This document shows, piece by piece, positions 24,365-37,684 of a stretch of 64,000 nucleotides of DNA (position 1 is its first letter; every line of letters begins with the position of its first letter). The notes below the pieces were generated by a model. It saw nothing but the letters and a program-made list of their open reading frames with translations, was not told the origin of the DNA and ran no database searches. The DNA is from an uncultured Acidovorax sp. (GTDB lineage: Bacteria > Pseudomonadota > Gammaproteobacteria > Burkholderiales > Burkholderiaceae_C). The stretch spans positions 62,001 through 126,000 of the forward strand of contig CAJYHL010000018.1 of assembly GCA_913774625.1 (NCBI GenBank), read 5' to 3'. The position numbers and the translations under genes were made by a program.

Positions 24365-24541
24365 GCTGAAAAACTCCTTGATGGACCTTCAACGCACCGC
24401 CTTGGGGTGGCGTTGACAGCTTCATGCAAGAAATTGCAGCACTCATCCTTCAATTTGGTGCAAAGCCTTTTCACTATCAAAAGAGGAGCATCAGACCCTT
24501 ATTCCATAAGGGCTACAAGCTGAAAAGAGAGGAAATTCCGC

Positions 24542-26599
24542 TCAAGCCTCGTTCGCAGCGGACTGCAGGGCTTCGAGCTGCCCTGAAACATCCAGCCACT
24601 TTTCTTCGAGCGCCTCGGTCTCGTCCGCGCAGGCCTTCAGGCGCCGGCCGCCATCGGCGATTTCCGCTGGGGGCAGGGGTTGGCTCAGGCGTTCTTCGAG
24701 AGCGGCCTTCTCCTTCGCGAGCTCCGCCAGGCGCTGGTCTATGCGCTCCAGTTCGCGCTTGAGCGGGCGGGTCTTCTCCGCCAGCTGCTGGCGGGCCTGG
24801 GCACCCAGCTTGCGCTGTTCCTTGGAATCGCCTTGCACCATCTTGGGGACGGCAGCTGCACCGGGTACCGGAGCGGCAGCGACGGGCGCAGGCGCTGCCA
24901 CGGCAGGCGCAGTGGCTGCACCTGCCGAGGCCGCTCCCCGTGCCGCATCGGCCTCGGCCGACTTGGCCAGCTCGCGCAGCCGCTTGGCTTCGTCCAGCAG
25001 GTAGCGCTGGTAGTCGTCCAGGTCGCCGTCGAAGGGGCCGACCACGCCGCGGCCGACCAGCCAGAATTCGTCGCAGACCGAGCGCAGCAGCGCCCGGTCG
25101 TGGCTGACCAGCATCAGCGTGCCCTCGAATTCGTTGAGCGCCATGGCCAGGGCCTCGCGGGTGGCCAGGTCCAGGTGGTTGGTGGGCTCGTCCAGCAACA
25201 GCAGGTTGGGGCGCTGCCAGACCATCATGGCCAGCACCAGGCGGGCTTTTTCTCCGCCGCTCATCGTGCCCACGGCCTGCTTGACCATGTCGCCGGTGAA
25301 GTTGAAGGTGCCCAGGTAGCTGCGCAGGTCCTGTTCGCGCGAGGGCTGCTTGGCGTCGGCGCCCATCTCCTTGGCCAGACGGATCATGTGCTCCAGCGGC
25401 GTGTCCTGCGGGCGCAGCACGTCCAGCTCCTGCTGGGCGAAGTAGCCGATGCGCAGGCCCTTGCCTTCGATGATCTGGCCGGCCAGCGGCTTCATGTCGT
25501 GCGCCACGGTCTTCACGAACGTGGACTTGCCCTGGCCGTTGGCGCCCAGGATGCCGATGCGCTGGCCCGCCATCACGGACTTGCTCACGCCCGTGAGGAT
25601 GACCTTGGGCGGCGCGGCCTCGTCTTCGGAGGTGTAGCCGAAGGAGGCGTTGTCGATGGACATCATCGGGTTGGGGATGTGGCCCGGCTCCTTGAATTCA
25701 AAAGTGAATTCGGCCTCGGCCAGCAGCGGCGCCACTTTTTCCATGCGCTCCAGCGCCTTGACCCGGCTCTGCGCCTGCTTGGCCTTGCTGGCCTTGGCCT
25801 TGAAGCGGTCGATGAACTTCTGCAGGTGGGCGATCTTGTCCTGCTGCTTGGCGAAGGCGGCCTGCTGCTGTTCCATCTGCAGGGCGCGCATTTCCTCGAA
25901 CTTGCTGTAGTTGGCGCCGTAGCGGTTGAGCTTGGCATGCTCGATGTGCAGCGTGACGTCGGTCACGGCATCGAGGAATTCGCGGTCGTGGCTGATGACG
26001 ATCATGGTGCCGGCATAGCCCTTGAGCCAGGACTCCAGCCAGACCAGCGCGTCCAGGTCCAAGTGGTTGGTGGGCTCGTCCAGCAGCAGCAGGTCGCTGG
26101 GACACATCAGCGCGCGGGCCAGCTGCAGGCGCATGCGCCAGCCGCCGGAAAAGCTGTCCACCGGGCTGTCGAGTTCGCCGGACTTGAAGCCCAGGCCCAG
26201 GATCAGCGCCTGGGCGCGGGCCACGGCGTCGTAGTCGCCGGCATCGGCCAGATCGGTGTAGGCGTGGGCGATGGCCATGCCGTCGTCAGCGGCTTCGGCG
26301 GCGGCCAGCTGGGCACGCAGCTCGGTCAGGCGGGTGTCTCCTGCCAGCACGAATTCGGTGGCGGACTCCGAGGTCTCGGGCATGTTCTGCGCGACCTGGG
26401 CCATGCGCCACTGCGGCGGGATGAAGAAGTCGCCGCCGTCTTCGTGCAGCGTGCGGTTGAAGAGGGCGAAGAGGGTGGACTTGCCCGCGCCGTTGCGGCC
26501 CACCAGGCCGACCTTCTCGCCGGGGTTGATGGTGGCCGAGACGTTGTCGAGCAGGACCTTGGCGCTGCGGCGCAGGGTGACGTTCTTGAGTGTGATCAT
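24542..26599 (-). CDS. ABC-F family ATPase (YheS-like)
   Basis: A 685-residue soluble protein with two ABC ATPase domains and no membrane segments, the ABC-F type that acts on ribosomes. Domain 1 has GRNGAGKST, FSGGWRMR and LLLLDEPTNHLD. A linker rich in Lys/Gln/Ala follows (about 235-300), then domain 2 with GANGQGKST, MSGGEKARL and LLLLDEPTNHLD. A C-terminal Ala/Pro linker and coiled coil (about 560-680) complete the YheS layout. I start at the ATG at 26599 (MITLKNVTLRR), the usual beginning; an ATG 24 bases upstream lacks a ribosome-binding site. It lies downstream of prmB on the same strand. Confidence 0.93.
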   Translation of the reverse strand: MITLKNVTLRRSAKVLLDNVSATINPGEKVGLVGRNGAGKSTLFALFNRTLHEDGGDFFIPPQWRMAQVAQNMPETSESATEFVLAGDTRLTELRAQLAAAEAADDGMAIAHAYTDLADAGDYDAVARAQALILGLGFKSGELDSPVDSFSGGWRMRLQLARALMCPSDLLLLDEPTNHLDLDALVWLESWLKGYAGTMIVISHDREFLDAVTDVTLHIEHAKLNRYGANYSKFEEMRALQMEQQQAAFAKQQDKIAHLQKFIDRFKAKASKAKQAQSRVKALERMEKVAPLLAEAEFTFEFKEPGHIPNPMMSIDNASFGYTSEDEAAPPKVILTGVSKSVMAGQRIGILGANGQGKSTFVKTVAHDMKPLAGQIIEGKGLRIGYFAQQELDVLRPQDTPLEHMIRLAKEMGADAKQPSREQDLRSYLGTFNFTGDMVKQAVGTMSGGEKARLVLAMMVWQRPNLLLLDEPTNHLDLATREALAMALNEFEGTLMLVSHDRALLRSVCDEFWLVGRGVVGPFDGDLDDYQRYLLDEAKRLRELAKSAEADAARGAASAGAATAPAVAAPAPVAAAPVPGAAAVPKMVQGDSKEQRKLGAQARQQLAEKTRPLKRELERIDQRLAELAKEKAALEERLSQPLPPAEIADGGRRLKACADETEALEEKWLDVSGQLEALQSAANEA

Positions 26600-26664
26600 G
26601 GAAAGGCTTTGCGGGGCATCCATCGATGCCGGAGGCGCCCGAGCTGGGCCGGGCGGCTGGATTC

Positions 26665-26700
26665 AAAAAAAGGAGGCGGGCGGGCACGCCGGCCCGGGTC
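26665..26700 (-). terminator. weak terminator candidate after prmB
   Basis: On the minus strand a CGGGC...GCCCG stem with a six-base loop is followed, after about nine C-rich bases, by seven T. It lies in the 238-base gap between prmB and the ABC-F gene. The spacing between stem and T tract is longer than ideal, so termination would be inefficient at best. Confidence 0.3.
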
Positions 26701-26837
26701 GGGGCACGGACGTGCAGGAGGCGGCCCGTTGGGCGCTCGGATCGCGCCCGCTCAGGCGATGGCCAGCAGCCGGCACCACTCGTCGCGGGCCTGAAGCCCG
26801 CTGCGTGCGGAAAGGGTGGCGGCGGCTGCGCTGGCCA

Positions 26838-30133
<3,296 letters not shown>

Positions 30134-30212
30134 CTATCTGTGAAGGGATGGACGGATGGGCAGCGGAGATGGCCGTGGCGTGCCGATGCGCTGGGGCGAT
30201 CGCGCGCTCCGC

Positions 30213-31037
30213 TCAGTCGCGCAGCAGGTCGTTCAGGCTGGTGGTCGAGCGCGTCTTCGCATCCACCTTCTTGACGATGATGGCGGCATACATGCTGTAG
30301 CGGCCGCCGTCCTTGGGCAGGCTGCCGCTCACCACCACCGAGCCGGCCGGCACGCGGCCGAAGGTGGTCTCGCCCGTGGCACGGTCGTAGATGGGGGTGC
30401 TCTGGCCGATGTAGACGCCCATCGAGATGACGGAGTTCTCTTCGACGATCACGCCCTCGACGATCTCGGAGCGCGCGCCGATGAAGCAGTTGTCTTCGAT
30501 GATGGTGGGATTGGCCTGCAGGGGTTCCAGCACGCCGCCCAGGCCCACGCCGCCCGAGAGGTGGACATGCTTGCCCACCTGCGCGCAGGAGCCGACGGTG
30601 GCCCAGGTGTCCACCATGGTGCCTTCGTCCACGTAGGCGCCGATGTTGACGTAGCTGGGCATCAGGATCGCGCCGCGCGCGATGAAGCTGCCGCGGCGGG
30701 CCACGGCCGGGGGCACCACGCGCACGCCGGTAGCGGCCATCTCGTCGGCCGACAGGCCCGCGAACTTGGTGGGAACCTTGTCGAAGAAGCCCAGGTCGCC
30801 GGCCTGCATGAGTTCGTTGTCCTTCAGGCGGAAGGACAGCAGCACGGCCTTCTTGATCCACTGATGCACGGTCCATTGGCCCACACCCTCGCGGGTGGCC
30901 ACGCGCAGCTTGCCGCTGTTGAGTTCGGAGATCACGTGCTCCACGGCGTCGACCACTTCCTTGGGGGCCGAGGAAGGCGACAGGCTGGCGCGGTTGTCCC
31001 AGGCGTTGTCGATCAGGGTCTGCAGTTGTTGGGTCAT
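30213..31037 (-). CDS. dapD: tetrahydrodipicolinate N-succinyltransferase DapD
   Basis: DapD transfers succinyl from succinyl-CoA to tetrahydrodipicolinate, the branch point of the succinylase lysine route. The 274-residue product starts [21 protein letters not shown] and carries the left-handed beta-helix hexapeptide repeats (for example [32 protein letters not shown]), ending [18 protein letters not shown] as is usual. It lies between dapC upstream (58-base gap) and pilU downstream, so DapC, DapD and DapE, three successive steps, are encoded in one block. Confidence 0.97.
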   Translation of the reverse strand: MTQQLQTLIDNAWDNRASLSPSSAPKEVVDAVEHVISELNSGKLRVATREGVGQWTVHQWIKKAVLLSFRLKDNELMQAGDLGFFDKVPTKFAGLSADEMAATGVRVVPPAVARRGSFIARGAILMPSYVNIGAYVDEGTMVDTWATVGSCAQVGKHVHLSGGVGLGGVLEPLQANPTIIEDNCFIGARSEIVEGVIVEENSVISMGVYIGQSTPIYDRATGETTFGRVPAGSVVVSGSLPKDGGRYSMYAAIIVKKVDAKTRSTTSLNDLLRD

Positions 31038-31095
31038 GGCAGGGAGAGAAAAGAAAGAAGGGGAAATGGAAAAGGAAACGGCCAGGCCCGCCGCG

Positions 31096-32298
31096 TCAGG
31101 TACGGGACTGGATGAATCGGACGATGCGCAGCGCGGCTTCCACGCATTCTTCGGTGCCGGCCACCAGGGCCATGCGCACGCGCTGTGCGCCTGGGTTGAA
31201 GCCGCCGGCCTCGCGCGCCAGATAGCTGCCAGGCAATACCGTGACATTGTATTGAGCCAGCAGCTCGCGGGCGAAGTCCGCATCGGTCATGCCCAGGGCA
31301 TCGGGCACCTTGGCCCAGAGGTAGAAGCCGGCGTCGGGCAGCTTGACCTCCATCACGCCGGCCAGCAGCGGCGTGACCTGCGCGAACTTCTTGCGGTAGA
31401 GCGTGCGGTTCTCCACCACATGCTCCTCGTCGTTCCAGGCGGCCACGCTGGCGCCCTGCACGGCCGGGCCCATGGCGCTGCCGTGGTAGGTGCGGTAGAG
31501 CAGGAAGGCCTGGATCAGCGCCGCGTCGCCCGCGACGAAGCCGCTGCGCAGGCCCGGCACGTTGCTGCGCTTGGACAGGCTGGTGAACGACACCAGCCTG
31601 CGGAAGTCCGTGCGCCCCAGCTTGGCGGCGGCTTCGAGTCCGCCCAGTGGCGCCTCGCCCTGGAAATAGATTTCGCTGTAGCACTCGTCCGAGGCGATGA
31701 CGAAGCCGTAGCGGTCGCTCAGCTCGAAAAGCTTGCGCCATTCGTCCAGCGGCATCACCGCGCCCGTGGGGTTGCCGGGCGAGCAGACGAAGAGCAGCTG
31801 CGTCTTCTGCCACACGGCTTCGGGCACGCCGTCCCAGTCCACCGCGAAGTTGCGGGCTGGGTCGCTGGGCGCGTAGTAGGGCGTGGCACCGGCCAGCAGG
31901 GCCGCGCCTTCGTAGATCTGATAGAACGGATTGGGACAGACCACGGTCGCGCCTTCGCGCGTGGGGTCGATCACGGTCTGGGCGAAGGCGAACAGCGCCT
32001 CGCGCGAGCCGTTGACCGGCAGCACCTGGGTTGCGGCATCCACGGCGATGCCGTAGCGGCGCTGCAGCCAGGCGGCGCAGGCAGCGCGCAGGCGCGGCTC
32101 GCCGGCCGTGGCCGGGTAGGCGGCCAGGCCGTCGAGGCTGGCCGTCAGGGCTTCCTTGATGAAGGCGGGGGTGGGATGGCGGGGCTCGCCCATGCCCAGG
32201 CTGATCGGGCTGTAGGCATTGGGCAGCTTCACGCCCGCGAACAGCTGTCGCAGCCGCTCGAAAGGATAGGGCTGCAGATGGGAAAGCAGGGGATTCAT
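31096..32298 (-). CDS. dapC: succinyldiaminopimelate transaminase DapC
   Basis: A 400-residue class I/II PLP aminotransferase. The aromatic stacking and PLP phosphate blocks are present, NPTG occurs in [11 protein letters not shown], the aspartate is in [12 protein letters not shown], and the Schiff-base lysine is in [18 protein letters not shown]. The N-terminus [20 protein letters not shown] is characteristic of DapC from Betaproteobacteria. The ATG at 32298 is preferred over one nine bases upstream because homologues begin with this motif. It is the first gene of the minus-strand dap block and is divergent from a chemoreceptor gene. Confidence 0.93.
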   Translation of the reverse strand: MNPLLSHLQPYPFERLRQLFAGVKLPNAYSPISLGMGEPRHPTPAFIKEALTASLDGLAAYPATAGEPRLRAACAAWLQRRYGIAVDAATQVLPVNGSREALFAFAQTVIDPTREGATVVCPNPFYQIYEGAALLAGATPYYAPSDPARNFAVDWDGVPEAVWQKTQLLFVCSPGNPTGAVMPLDEWRKLFELSDRYGFVIASDECYSEIYFQGEAPLGGLEAAAKLGRTDFRRLVSFTSLSKRSNVPGLRSGFVAGDAALIQAFLLYRTYHGSAMGPAVQGASVAAWNDEEHVVENRTLYRKKFAQVTPLLAGVMEVKLPDAGFYLWAKVPDALGMTDADFARELLAQYNVTVLPGSYLAREAGGFNPGAQRVRMALVAGTEECVEAALRIVRFIQSRT

Positions 32299-32597
32299 GG
32301 GGCGCAATTATGGTCCAGGGTCCGCGGCCTGCACGGCTTGCAGTTCCCCACGCACGCGCGCCATGCCAGAGCGAGCGGCGGCGCCCGTTGCGCCAGATCA
32401 AGCTTTTCATCCTGTGGATTGACCGGCTGGCAGCGCATGCCGCATGCGGCTAAATTGAGGGCCGCTCAAGAAGCCAGAATGGGGGCGGGCGCATCGAGGC
32501 GTGCCAGGTCGGCGCACAATCCGCAGGGGTTTCGACAGCACAACAGGCCGCGACGCGGTACGGGCGCCATGCGCTGCCATTCAGGAAGGGAGGTGAC

Positions 32598-34106
32598 ATG
32601 TCTTCGTTTTCTCTGCTACGTCCGGCGGTGACCTTGCTGCGCCGCTGGAGCGTGCCGGCCAAGCTGGCGACGCTGCCGTGCCTGACGGCGGCGGCCCTGC
32701 TGGCGACGGCCGCTGCGCGCGATGCCGGCGCCGTCGCCGTGTTCTCGGTGGCTGCGGCGGGCGCCGCCCTGGTGGCCTATGTGGCCTGGGCCTTGCAGGC
32801 CAGCCTGTCGGCCGACCTGAAGCATCTGCTGGAGGTGGTCGGGCGCACGTCCCGGGGCGATTTGAGCGCGCGTTCCGGCATCTCGGGGCAGGATGAACTG
32901 GCGCAGCTGGGCGCCCAGCTCGACCGCATGGTGCTCACGCTGTCGGCCATGGTGGCCGACATACGCAGCAATGCGGCGCTGGTGTCGCATGCCGGCGAAA
33001 TACTCGCGGCCGACAGCCGCGAGCTGGCCAGCCGCACGGAGCAGCAGGCCGCCAACCTGGAACAGACGGCCGCCAGCGTGGAGCAGATCGCCGCTGCCGT
33101 GAACACCAACGCCCAGACGGCCGGCGGCGCCGACGGACGCGCCGCCAGCGTGCGGCAGGCAGCCGATTCAGGCGTCGCCGCCATGGAGCAGGCGGTGGCC
33201 TCGGTGCAGGCCATCCAGCAGGGCGCGCAGCGCATGAACGAGATCATCGGCGTGATCGACGGCATCGCCTTCCAGACCAATATCCTGGCGCTGAACGCAG
33301 CGGTGGAAGCGGCGCGCGCCGGCGAGCAGGGCCGCGGCTTCGCGGTGGTGGCCTCCGAAGTGCGGAGCCTGGCGGGGCGTTCAGCCGAGGCTGCTCGGGA
33401 GATCCGCGTGCTGATCGGCGACTCGGTGCGGCAGGTGGAGGCCAGCGCCGGCCTGATCCGCGAAGCCGGAGAGGGCATCTCCGGCGTGGCCAACGGCATC
33501 AGGGCCGTGGCCACCAGCGTGACCGAGATCTCCCAGTCCGGAGCCGAACAGGGCAGGGGCCTGCGCGAGATCAGCGAAGCCGTGCAGCAGCTCGACCAGA
33601 TCACGCAGCGCAACGCACAGATGGTGGGCGTCGCGGTGCAGCAGGCCGAGTCGCTGCAGGAAAGAGCGGCCACGCTGTCGCAGGCGGTGCAGCTTTTCAG
33701 GCTGCAGCAGGGAACGGCGGAAGAGGCAATGGCGCTGGTGGGCCGCGCCGTGGCGCTGCGGCGCGGCAACACGGCCGATGGCCTGCTGCGCACCATCACG
33801 GACCCGGCCCAGCCCTTCCATGACCGCGACATGTACGTGTTCGCGCTGGATGCCGCCGGCACCTACCGCGCCTTCGGCGGCAATCCGGCCAAGGTGGGCA
33901 CGCGGGTGCAGGACATCGCAGGAATCGACGGCAATGGCCTGCTGCAGTCCATCGCCCGGCAGTGCGAGCGCGGCCCCGGCTGGGTGGAGTACGACATCAC
34001 CAACCCGGCCACGGGGCGGGTGCAGACCAAGATGTCCTTCGTGCAGCAGCTGGACGACGTCTATCTGGGCTGCGGCGTCTACAAGTCGCTGGCCGCGAAC
34101 CGCTGA
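32598..34106 (+). CDS. methyl-accepting chemotaxis protein with C-terminal Cache-like domain
   Basis: A 502-residue chemoreceptor-type protein. Two adjacent membrane helices (about residues 22-67) leave almost no periplasmic loop. A HAMP-like segment follows ([17 protein letters not shown]), then the signalling coiled coil whose conserved tip is [36 protein letters not shown]. After the signalling domain, residues about 395-500 resemble a single Cache-2 domain: [17 protein letters not shown], then [22 protein letters not shown] and a final GCGVYKSL. Sensory domains normally sit on the periplasmic side, so this order is uncommon. No chemotaxis operon adjoins it. Confidence 0.88.
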   Translation: MSSFSLLRPAVTLLRRWSVPAKLATLPCLTAAALLATAAARDAGAVAVFSVAAAGAALVAYVAWALQASLSADLKHLLEVVGRTSRGDLSARSGISGQDELAQLGAQLDRMVLTLSAMVADIRSNAALVSHAGEILAADSRELASRTEQQAANLEQTAASVEQIAAAVNTNAQTAGGADGRAASVRQAADSGVAAMEQAVASVQAIQQGAQRMNEIIGVIDGIAFQTNILALNAAVEAARAGEQGRGFAVVASEVRSLAGRSAEAAREIRVLIGDSVRQVEASAGLIREAGEGISGVANGIRAVATSVTEISQSGAEQGRGLREISEAVQQLDQITQRNAQMVGVAVQQAESLQERAATLSQAVQLFRLQQGTAEEAMALVGRAVALRRGNTADGLLRTITDPAQPFHDRDMYVFALDAAGTYRAFGGNPAKVGTRVQDIAGIDGNGLLQSIARQCERGPGWVEYDITNPATGRVQTKMSFVQQLDDVYLGCGVYKSLAANR

Positions 34107-34125
34107 GCGCCCTGCCGCGCAGGCC

Positions 34126-34863
34126 TCAAGCCCCCGCAGAAGGGGGCGGCGCCCGGCGCTCCCGGGCACGTGCCAGAGCGGCGGCGATGGCGGCCTGGCG
34201 TGCCTGAGCGGCATCGCCCGGCGGCGCCCCGGCTGCAGCGGCGGTAGCCAGGGAAGCAGCGGCCGCAGGCACTCCTGCAGGCTGCGGGGCCGCACCATCC
34301 TCGGCATCGCGCCCGAGGCGCAGCTTGCGCGCCTCGTAGCGGTCCCTCGCATGCGCGGCCTGCCCGGCGGACCAGGCATCCCATCCCGTACGCGGCCCGC
34401 TGTCGTTCACCAGCTGGATGCAGTCCACCGGGCAGACAGGAATGCAGAGTTCGCAGCCCGTGCAATGCCGGGCCATGACGGTATGCATGCGCTTGTTGGC
34501 ACCGATGATCGCGTCGGTGGGGCAGGCGTCGAGGCACAGGGTGCAGCCTATGCACCATGCCTCATCGATGACGGCGATGGAGCGGGGCCCTTCCACGCCG
34601 TGGCCGGGGTTGAGGGGCAGGACGGAGCGGCCCGTGAGCTGCGCCAGGCGCCGCACGCCCTCGGCGCCGCCGGGCGGGCACTGGTCGATTCCGGCACGCC
34701 CTTCGGCCACGGCCAGGGCGTAGGCGGCGCAGTCAGGCTCGCCGCAACGCGTGCATTGCGTCTGCGGGAGGGCCGCATCGATCAGGGCCGCCAGCCGCGC
34801 CACCGCGGTGCTGGCAGCCGAAGCCGTGGGCGCCAAATCAGGAGGCCTTGCGCGCTGCCGCAC
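34126..34863 (-). CDS. RnfB/RsxB-like ferredoxin, stand-alone
   Basis: A 245-residue iron-sulfur protein similar to subunit B of the Rnf/Rsx electron-transport complex. A Fe-S domain [16 protein letters not shown]...CPPGG comes first, followed by two [4Fe-4S] ferredoxin motifs, [12 protein letters not shown] and [12 protein letters not shown]. The N-terminal membrane helix of true RnfB is absent and no other rnf genes are present, so it is probably a soluble electron carrier. The tail is Ala-rich. The start is uncertain: the GTG at 34863 overlaps the phaZ end by 26 bases, while a TTG at 34836 begins just after the phaZ stop. Confidence 0.82.
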   Translation of the reverse strand: MRQRARPPDLAPTASAASTAVARLAALIDAALPQTQCTRCGEPDCAAYALAVAEGRAGIDQCPPGGAEGVRRLAQLTGRSVLPLNPGHGVEGPRSIAVIDEAWCIGCTLCLDACPTDAIIGANKRMHTVMARHCTGCELCIPVCPVDCIQLVNDSGPRTGWDAWSAGQAAHARDRYEARKLRLGRDAEDGAAPQPAGVPAAAASLATAAAAGAPPGDAAQARQAAIAAALARARERRAPPPSAGA

Positions 34864-36295
34864 GCCGGGCGCGGGGCGCTGCAGCGGGGGCCGGGGCGGA
34901 GGCCACCACAGGGGCGGATGCCCGCGCTGCTGCGGCTGCCGGCGCAGGTGCCGGCGAAGCAGGTGCTGCTACGGGCTTGGTGGCAGCCGGTGCCGCGTCT
35001 TCGTCAGCGGCCCCATTCGCCTGAACATGGGCCGGCTCATGGGCCAGGATGAAGGCACGCACCTGCGGATACACCAACTCGCGCCAGCGTCGGCCGCTGA
35101 AGATGCCGTAGTGGCCTGCGCCCATGACTTCGTAGTGCTGGCGGTCGCCTTCGGCGATGCCGGTACACAGATCGTGCGCCGCGCGCGTCTGGCCCGCGCC
35201 GGAGATGTCGTCCAGCTCGCCCTCGATGGTCAGCAGGGCCGTGTTCTTGATGTCCTGTGGGCGCACGCGCTCCAGCGTGCCGTCCGGAGCATGGACGTCC
35301 CAGGTGCCATGCACCAGGCTGTAGTCCTGGAAGACGGTCTTGATGGTTTCCAGGTAGTAGTCCGCGTCCATGTCGAGCACGGCGTTGTACTCGTCGTAGA
35401 ACTTGCGGTGGACTTCGGCGCTGGCATCGTCCCCCTTGAGCAGGTCCTTGAAGTAGTCCCAGTGGCTCTTGGCGTGCCGGTCGGGGTTCATGGCGACGAA
35501 GCCGGTGTGCTGCAGGAAACCGGGATAGACGCGGCGACCGGCGCCCGGGAAGTTGTCGGGCACGCGGTAGATCACGTTGTTCTCGAACCACTCGAAGCTG
35601 CGCTGCGTGGCCAGGTTGTTCACCGCCGTGGGCGATTTGCGCGCGTCGATCGGCCCGCCCATCATCACCATGGACAGCGGCGTGGTTTCGCCGCGGCTGG
35701 CCATGAGCGACACGGCGGCCAGCACCGGAACGGTGGGCTGGCAGACGCTCATCACGTGGCAGTTGCCGTGCAGCTCCTGCAGGTGGCGGATGAAGTCCTG
35801 CACGTAGTTGATGTAGTCGTCGAGATGGAAGGAGCCGTCGGACAGGGGCACCAGGCGGGCGTTCTTCCAGTCGGTCACATAGACCTTGTGGCCCTGCAGC
35901 AGGGTGCGGACGGTGTCGCGCAGCAAGGTGGCGTAATGGCCCGAAAGCGGCGCCACCACCAGCACGGCGGGCTGTTCCTTGATCTTGTTCAGGGTGCCCA
36001 GGTCATCGGAAAAACGCTTGAACCGGCGCAGCTCGCAGAAAGGCTTCTCGAGCACCACGCGCTCGTCGATGGCCACGGCCTTGCCATCGACTTCCACCGA
36101 GCGGATGTTGAATTCGGGCTTCTCGTAGTCCTTGCCCAGGCGGTAGAGCAGGTCGTAGCCGGCCGACAGGCGCTGCGCGTACACGGTCTGGCTGAAGGGC
36201 GACAGCGGGTTGCTGTAGAACTTGGCAGCCGTCTGCGCCATTTCAGCGAAGGGCTCCATCAGGGAACGCTGGGTTTCGTACAGGTTGTACAGCAT
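34838..36295 (-). CDS. phaZ: intracellular polyhydroxyalkanoate depolymerase PhaZ
   Basis: PhaZ mobilises stored polyhydroxybutyrate. The 485-residue product has the PhaZ1-type N-terminus [16 protein letters not shown], the nucleophile C185 in [11 protein letters not shown] (cysteine in a lipase-box-like motif) and the histidine block [17 protein letters not shown]. The last roughly 80 residues are an Ala/Pro/Lys/Arg-rich tail (ending [12 protein letters not shown]), reminiscent of granule- or DNA-associated tails and longer than needed for catalysis. The ATG at 36295 is chosen by homology; upstream codons include the promoter region. The biosynthetic genes phaC, phaA and phaB lie about 11 kb to the left. 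Confidence 0.93.
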   Translation of the reverse strand: MLYNLYETQRSLMEPFAEMAQTAAKFYSNPLSPFSQTVYAQRLSAGYDLLYRLGKDYEKPEFNIRSVEVDGKAVAIDERVVLEKPFCELRRFKRFSDDLGTLNKIKEQPAVLVVAPLSGHYATLLRDTVRTLLQGHKVYVTDWKNARLVPLSDGSFHLDDYINYVQDFIRHLQELHGNCHVMSVCQPTVPVLAAVSLMASRGETTPLSMVMMGGPIDARKSPTAVNNLATQRSFEWFENNVIYRVPDNFPGAGRRVYPGFLQHTGFVAMNPDRHAKSHWDYFKDLLKGDDASAEVHRKFYDEYNAVLDMDADYYLETIKTVFQDYSLVHGTWDVHAPDGTLERVRPQDIKNTALLTIEGELDDISGAGQTRAAHDLCTGIAEGDRQHYEVMGAGHYGIFSGRRWRELVYPQVRAFILAHEPAHVQANGAADEDAAPAATKPVAAPASPAPAPAAAAARASAPVVASAPAPAAAPRARRAAARKAS

Positions 36296-36310
36296 GGGGG
36301 GCGACCTCGT

Positions 36311-36340
36311 GTCTATGTTGCAGCGCAATATAGCAGCAGA
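36311..36340 (-). promoter_or_regulatory. TGC-rich inverted repeat upstream of phaZ
   Basis: On the minus strand the 45-15 bases before phaZ read CTGCTGCTATATTGCGCTGCAAC; the core TTGC-GCT-GCAA (36318-36328) is an inverted repeat. TGC/GCA-rich palindromes are reported binding sites for PhaR-type regulators of PHA genes, so this may be such an operator. I see no equally good copy upstream of phaC. Inference only. Confidence 0.3.
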
Positions 36341-36441
36341 CACGGGAACGCGTGTGGCGTGAAAATACCGATCGGGTGTCACCTCGGTGACACTTTTTGT
36401 AACCAGGGCTCCGGGGAAGTCGTGGCGGGAACGGGCCGGCC

Positions 36442-37515
36442 CTACTGGGCGTTGTCCTGCAGCCAGGCCTCGAAGGCCTCCCGCGAGCTGTTGCGCAACG
36501 CCCTGCGGAAGGTCTGCTTGTCGCCCAGGTAAAGGCAGTGGCGGATCACCGTATAGGGATTGAAGCTGCCTTCGGGATGCTGATCCTCGTAGTGCTGCTT
36601 GTAGCGCTTGACGATGCCGATGGTGGCGCGCAGCAGCGCGTTGAGGCGCGAGCGGTTCATCTCCGGAGACCAGGCGTGGATGTCCTCCACGAACATGTCC
36701 ACCTTCTGCGGCTCGAACTCCGCGTCCTTGAAGAAGTGGTTGGCGATCTTCAGGAAGGTGAAGGCGTTCAGTTCGCTGCCCGCCGATGCGGGGCGCTGGC
36801 TGCGCAGGGGCTCGGTTTCCGGCGGGCCGTCGAGTTCCTCGGGTTCGTCGTTGGTGCGGCGCAGTTCCGCCTCGGTGGCGTCGCGGATCTGGCGGAATTC
36901 ACGGTCGGCCAGCTCGAACAGGGCCGAGAGCACGTTGATGCGGCGCTTCAGGTCGCCGGGAATGGATTTCTTGTACTTGATCTGGTGGTCCAGCACGCTC
37001 CAGGAGTCCTGGATGATGGTGCGCACCTGCAGCTCGAAGGTCTGGTGGGCGTAGGCCGCGTGCTCGGGCAGGGCGGCCTGCGCGGCGTTGAGGCGCAGGT
37101 CCAGATGCAGGCCCTTGTAGCCGAAGGAGGCCTCCGTGCTTTCCACGGCGCTGACCTTGTCGGTCACGTCGATCACGTCGAAATGCGAGCGCACCGTCTC
37201 GGCCACCTTCTCCAGCTCGTCTTCATAAAGGCAGACCACGCGCACGCCTACCAGGTCGGTCAGGTAGTGCTGGATCTCATAGGGCGTGTTGGCTTCTTCC
37301 AAGCCGGCGCGGTACTTACGCGAGAACTTCCGGATGCATTCGTCGCGATCCTTCACGCGGCCTTCGACCTTGGAGATGTCGATGCCTTCGGTCTTGGACA
37401 GGATGGACTGCAGCAGCGCCACATAGAAGGCGCAGGCGTGCTCCAGCACCGGCCGCTCCTTGGCGTAGTACTGGTGGAAAAGGGCTTCTTCGCGGGTCAG
37501 GTGGGGCCGGGACAT
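36442..37515 (-). CDS. RelA/SpoT-domain (p)ppGpp synthetase (single-domain type)
   Basis: A 357-residue protein with a RelA/SpoT-type nucleotidyltransferase domain at about residues 50-210: RVKDRDECIRKFSRKY, the conserved block LTDLVGVRVVCLYEDEL, SFGYKGLHLDL, and FELQVRTIIQDSWSVLDHQIKYK. There is no HD hydrolase, TGS or ACT domain, so it resembles a small alarmone synthetase. The C-terminal 150 residues are helical with no domain I recognise. It would make (p)ppGpp from ATP and GTP/GDP. The ATG at 37515 is the first in frame after the upstream gap. No antitoxin-like partner gene adjoins it. Confidence 0.85.
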   Translation of the reverse strand: MSRPHLTREEALFHQYYAKERPVLEHACAFYVALLQSILSKTEGIDISKVEGRVKDRDECIRKFSRKYRAGLEEANTPYEIQHYLTDLVGVRVVCLYEDELEKVAETVRSHFDVIDVTDKVSAVESTEASFGYKGLHLDLRLNAAQAALPEHAAYAHQTFELQVRTIIQDSWSVLDHQIKYKKSIPGDLKRRINVLSALFELADREFRQIRDATEAELRRTNDEPEELDGPPETEPLRSQRPASAGSELNAFTFLKIANHFFKDAEFEPQKVDMFVEDIHAWSPEMNRSRLNALLRATIGIVKRYKQHYEDQHPEGSFNPYTVIRHCLYLGDKQTFRRALRNSSREAFEAWLQDNAQ

Positions 37516-37684
37516 GGGCGGCGGCGGGCAATACGGCAGCGGAACGAGGCCGGGGAGCGCAGCGGATGAGGCCGCCGGTCCACGGCATCGGCCGATGGTA
37601 ATTGCAAGGGGGTGGCAGGGGCCGGGCCCAGCGTTTTGCCTCTTGTAGGACAAGACCCCGTGTGCGGCCTTGCCTTGCGGCAGC

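Noticed and set aside
24440-24470. GCACCAAATTGAAGG...GTGC on the minus strand as an NtrC-type site
   Set aside because: Only part of the TGCACC-N-GGTGCA palindrome is present and no nitrogen-regulated gene or sigma-54 promoter is nearby.
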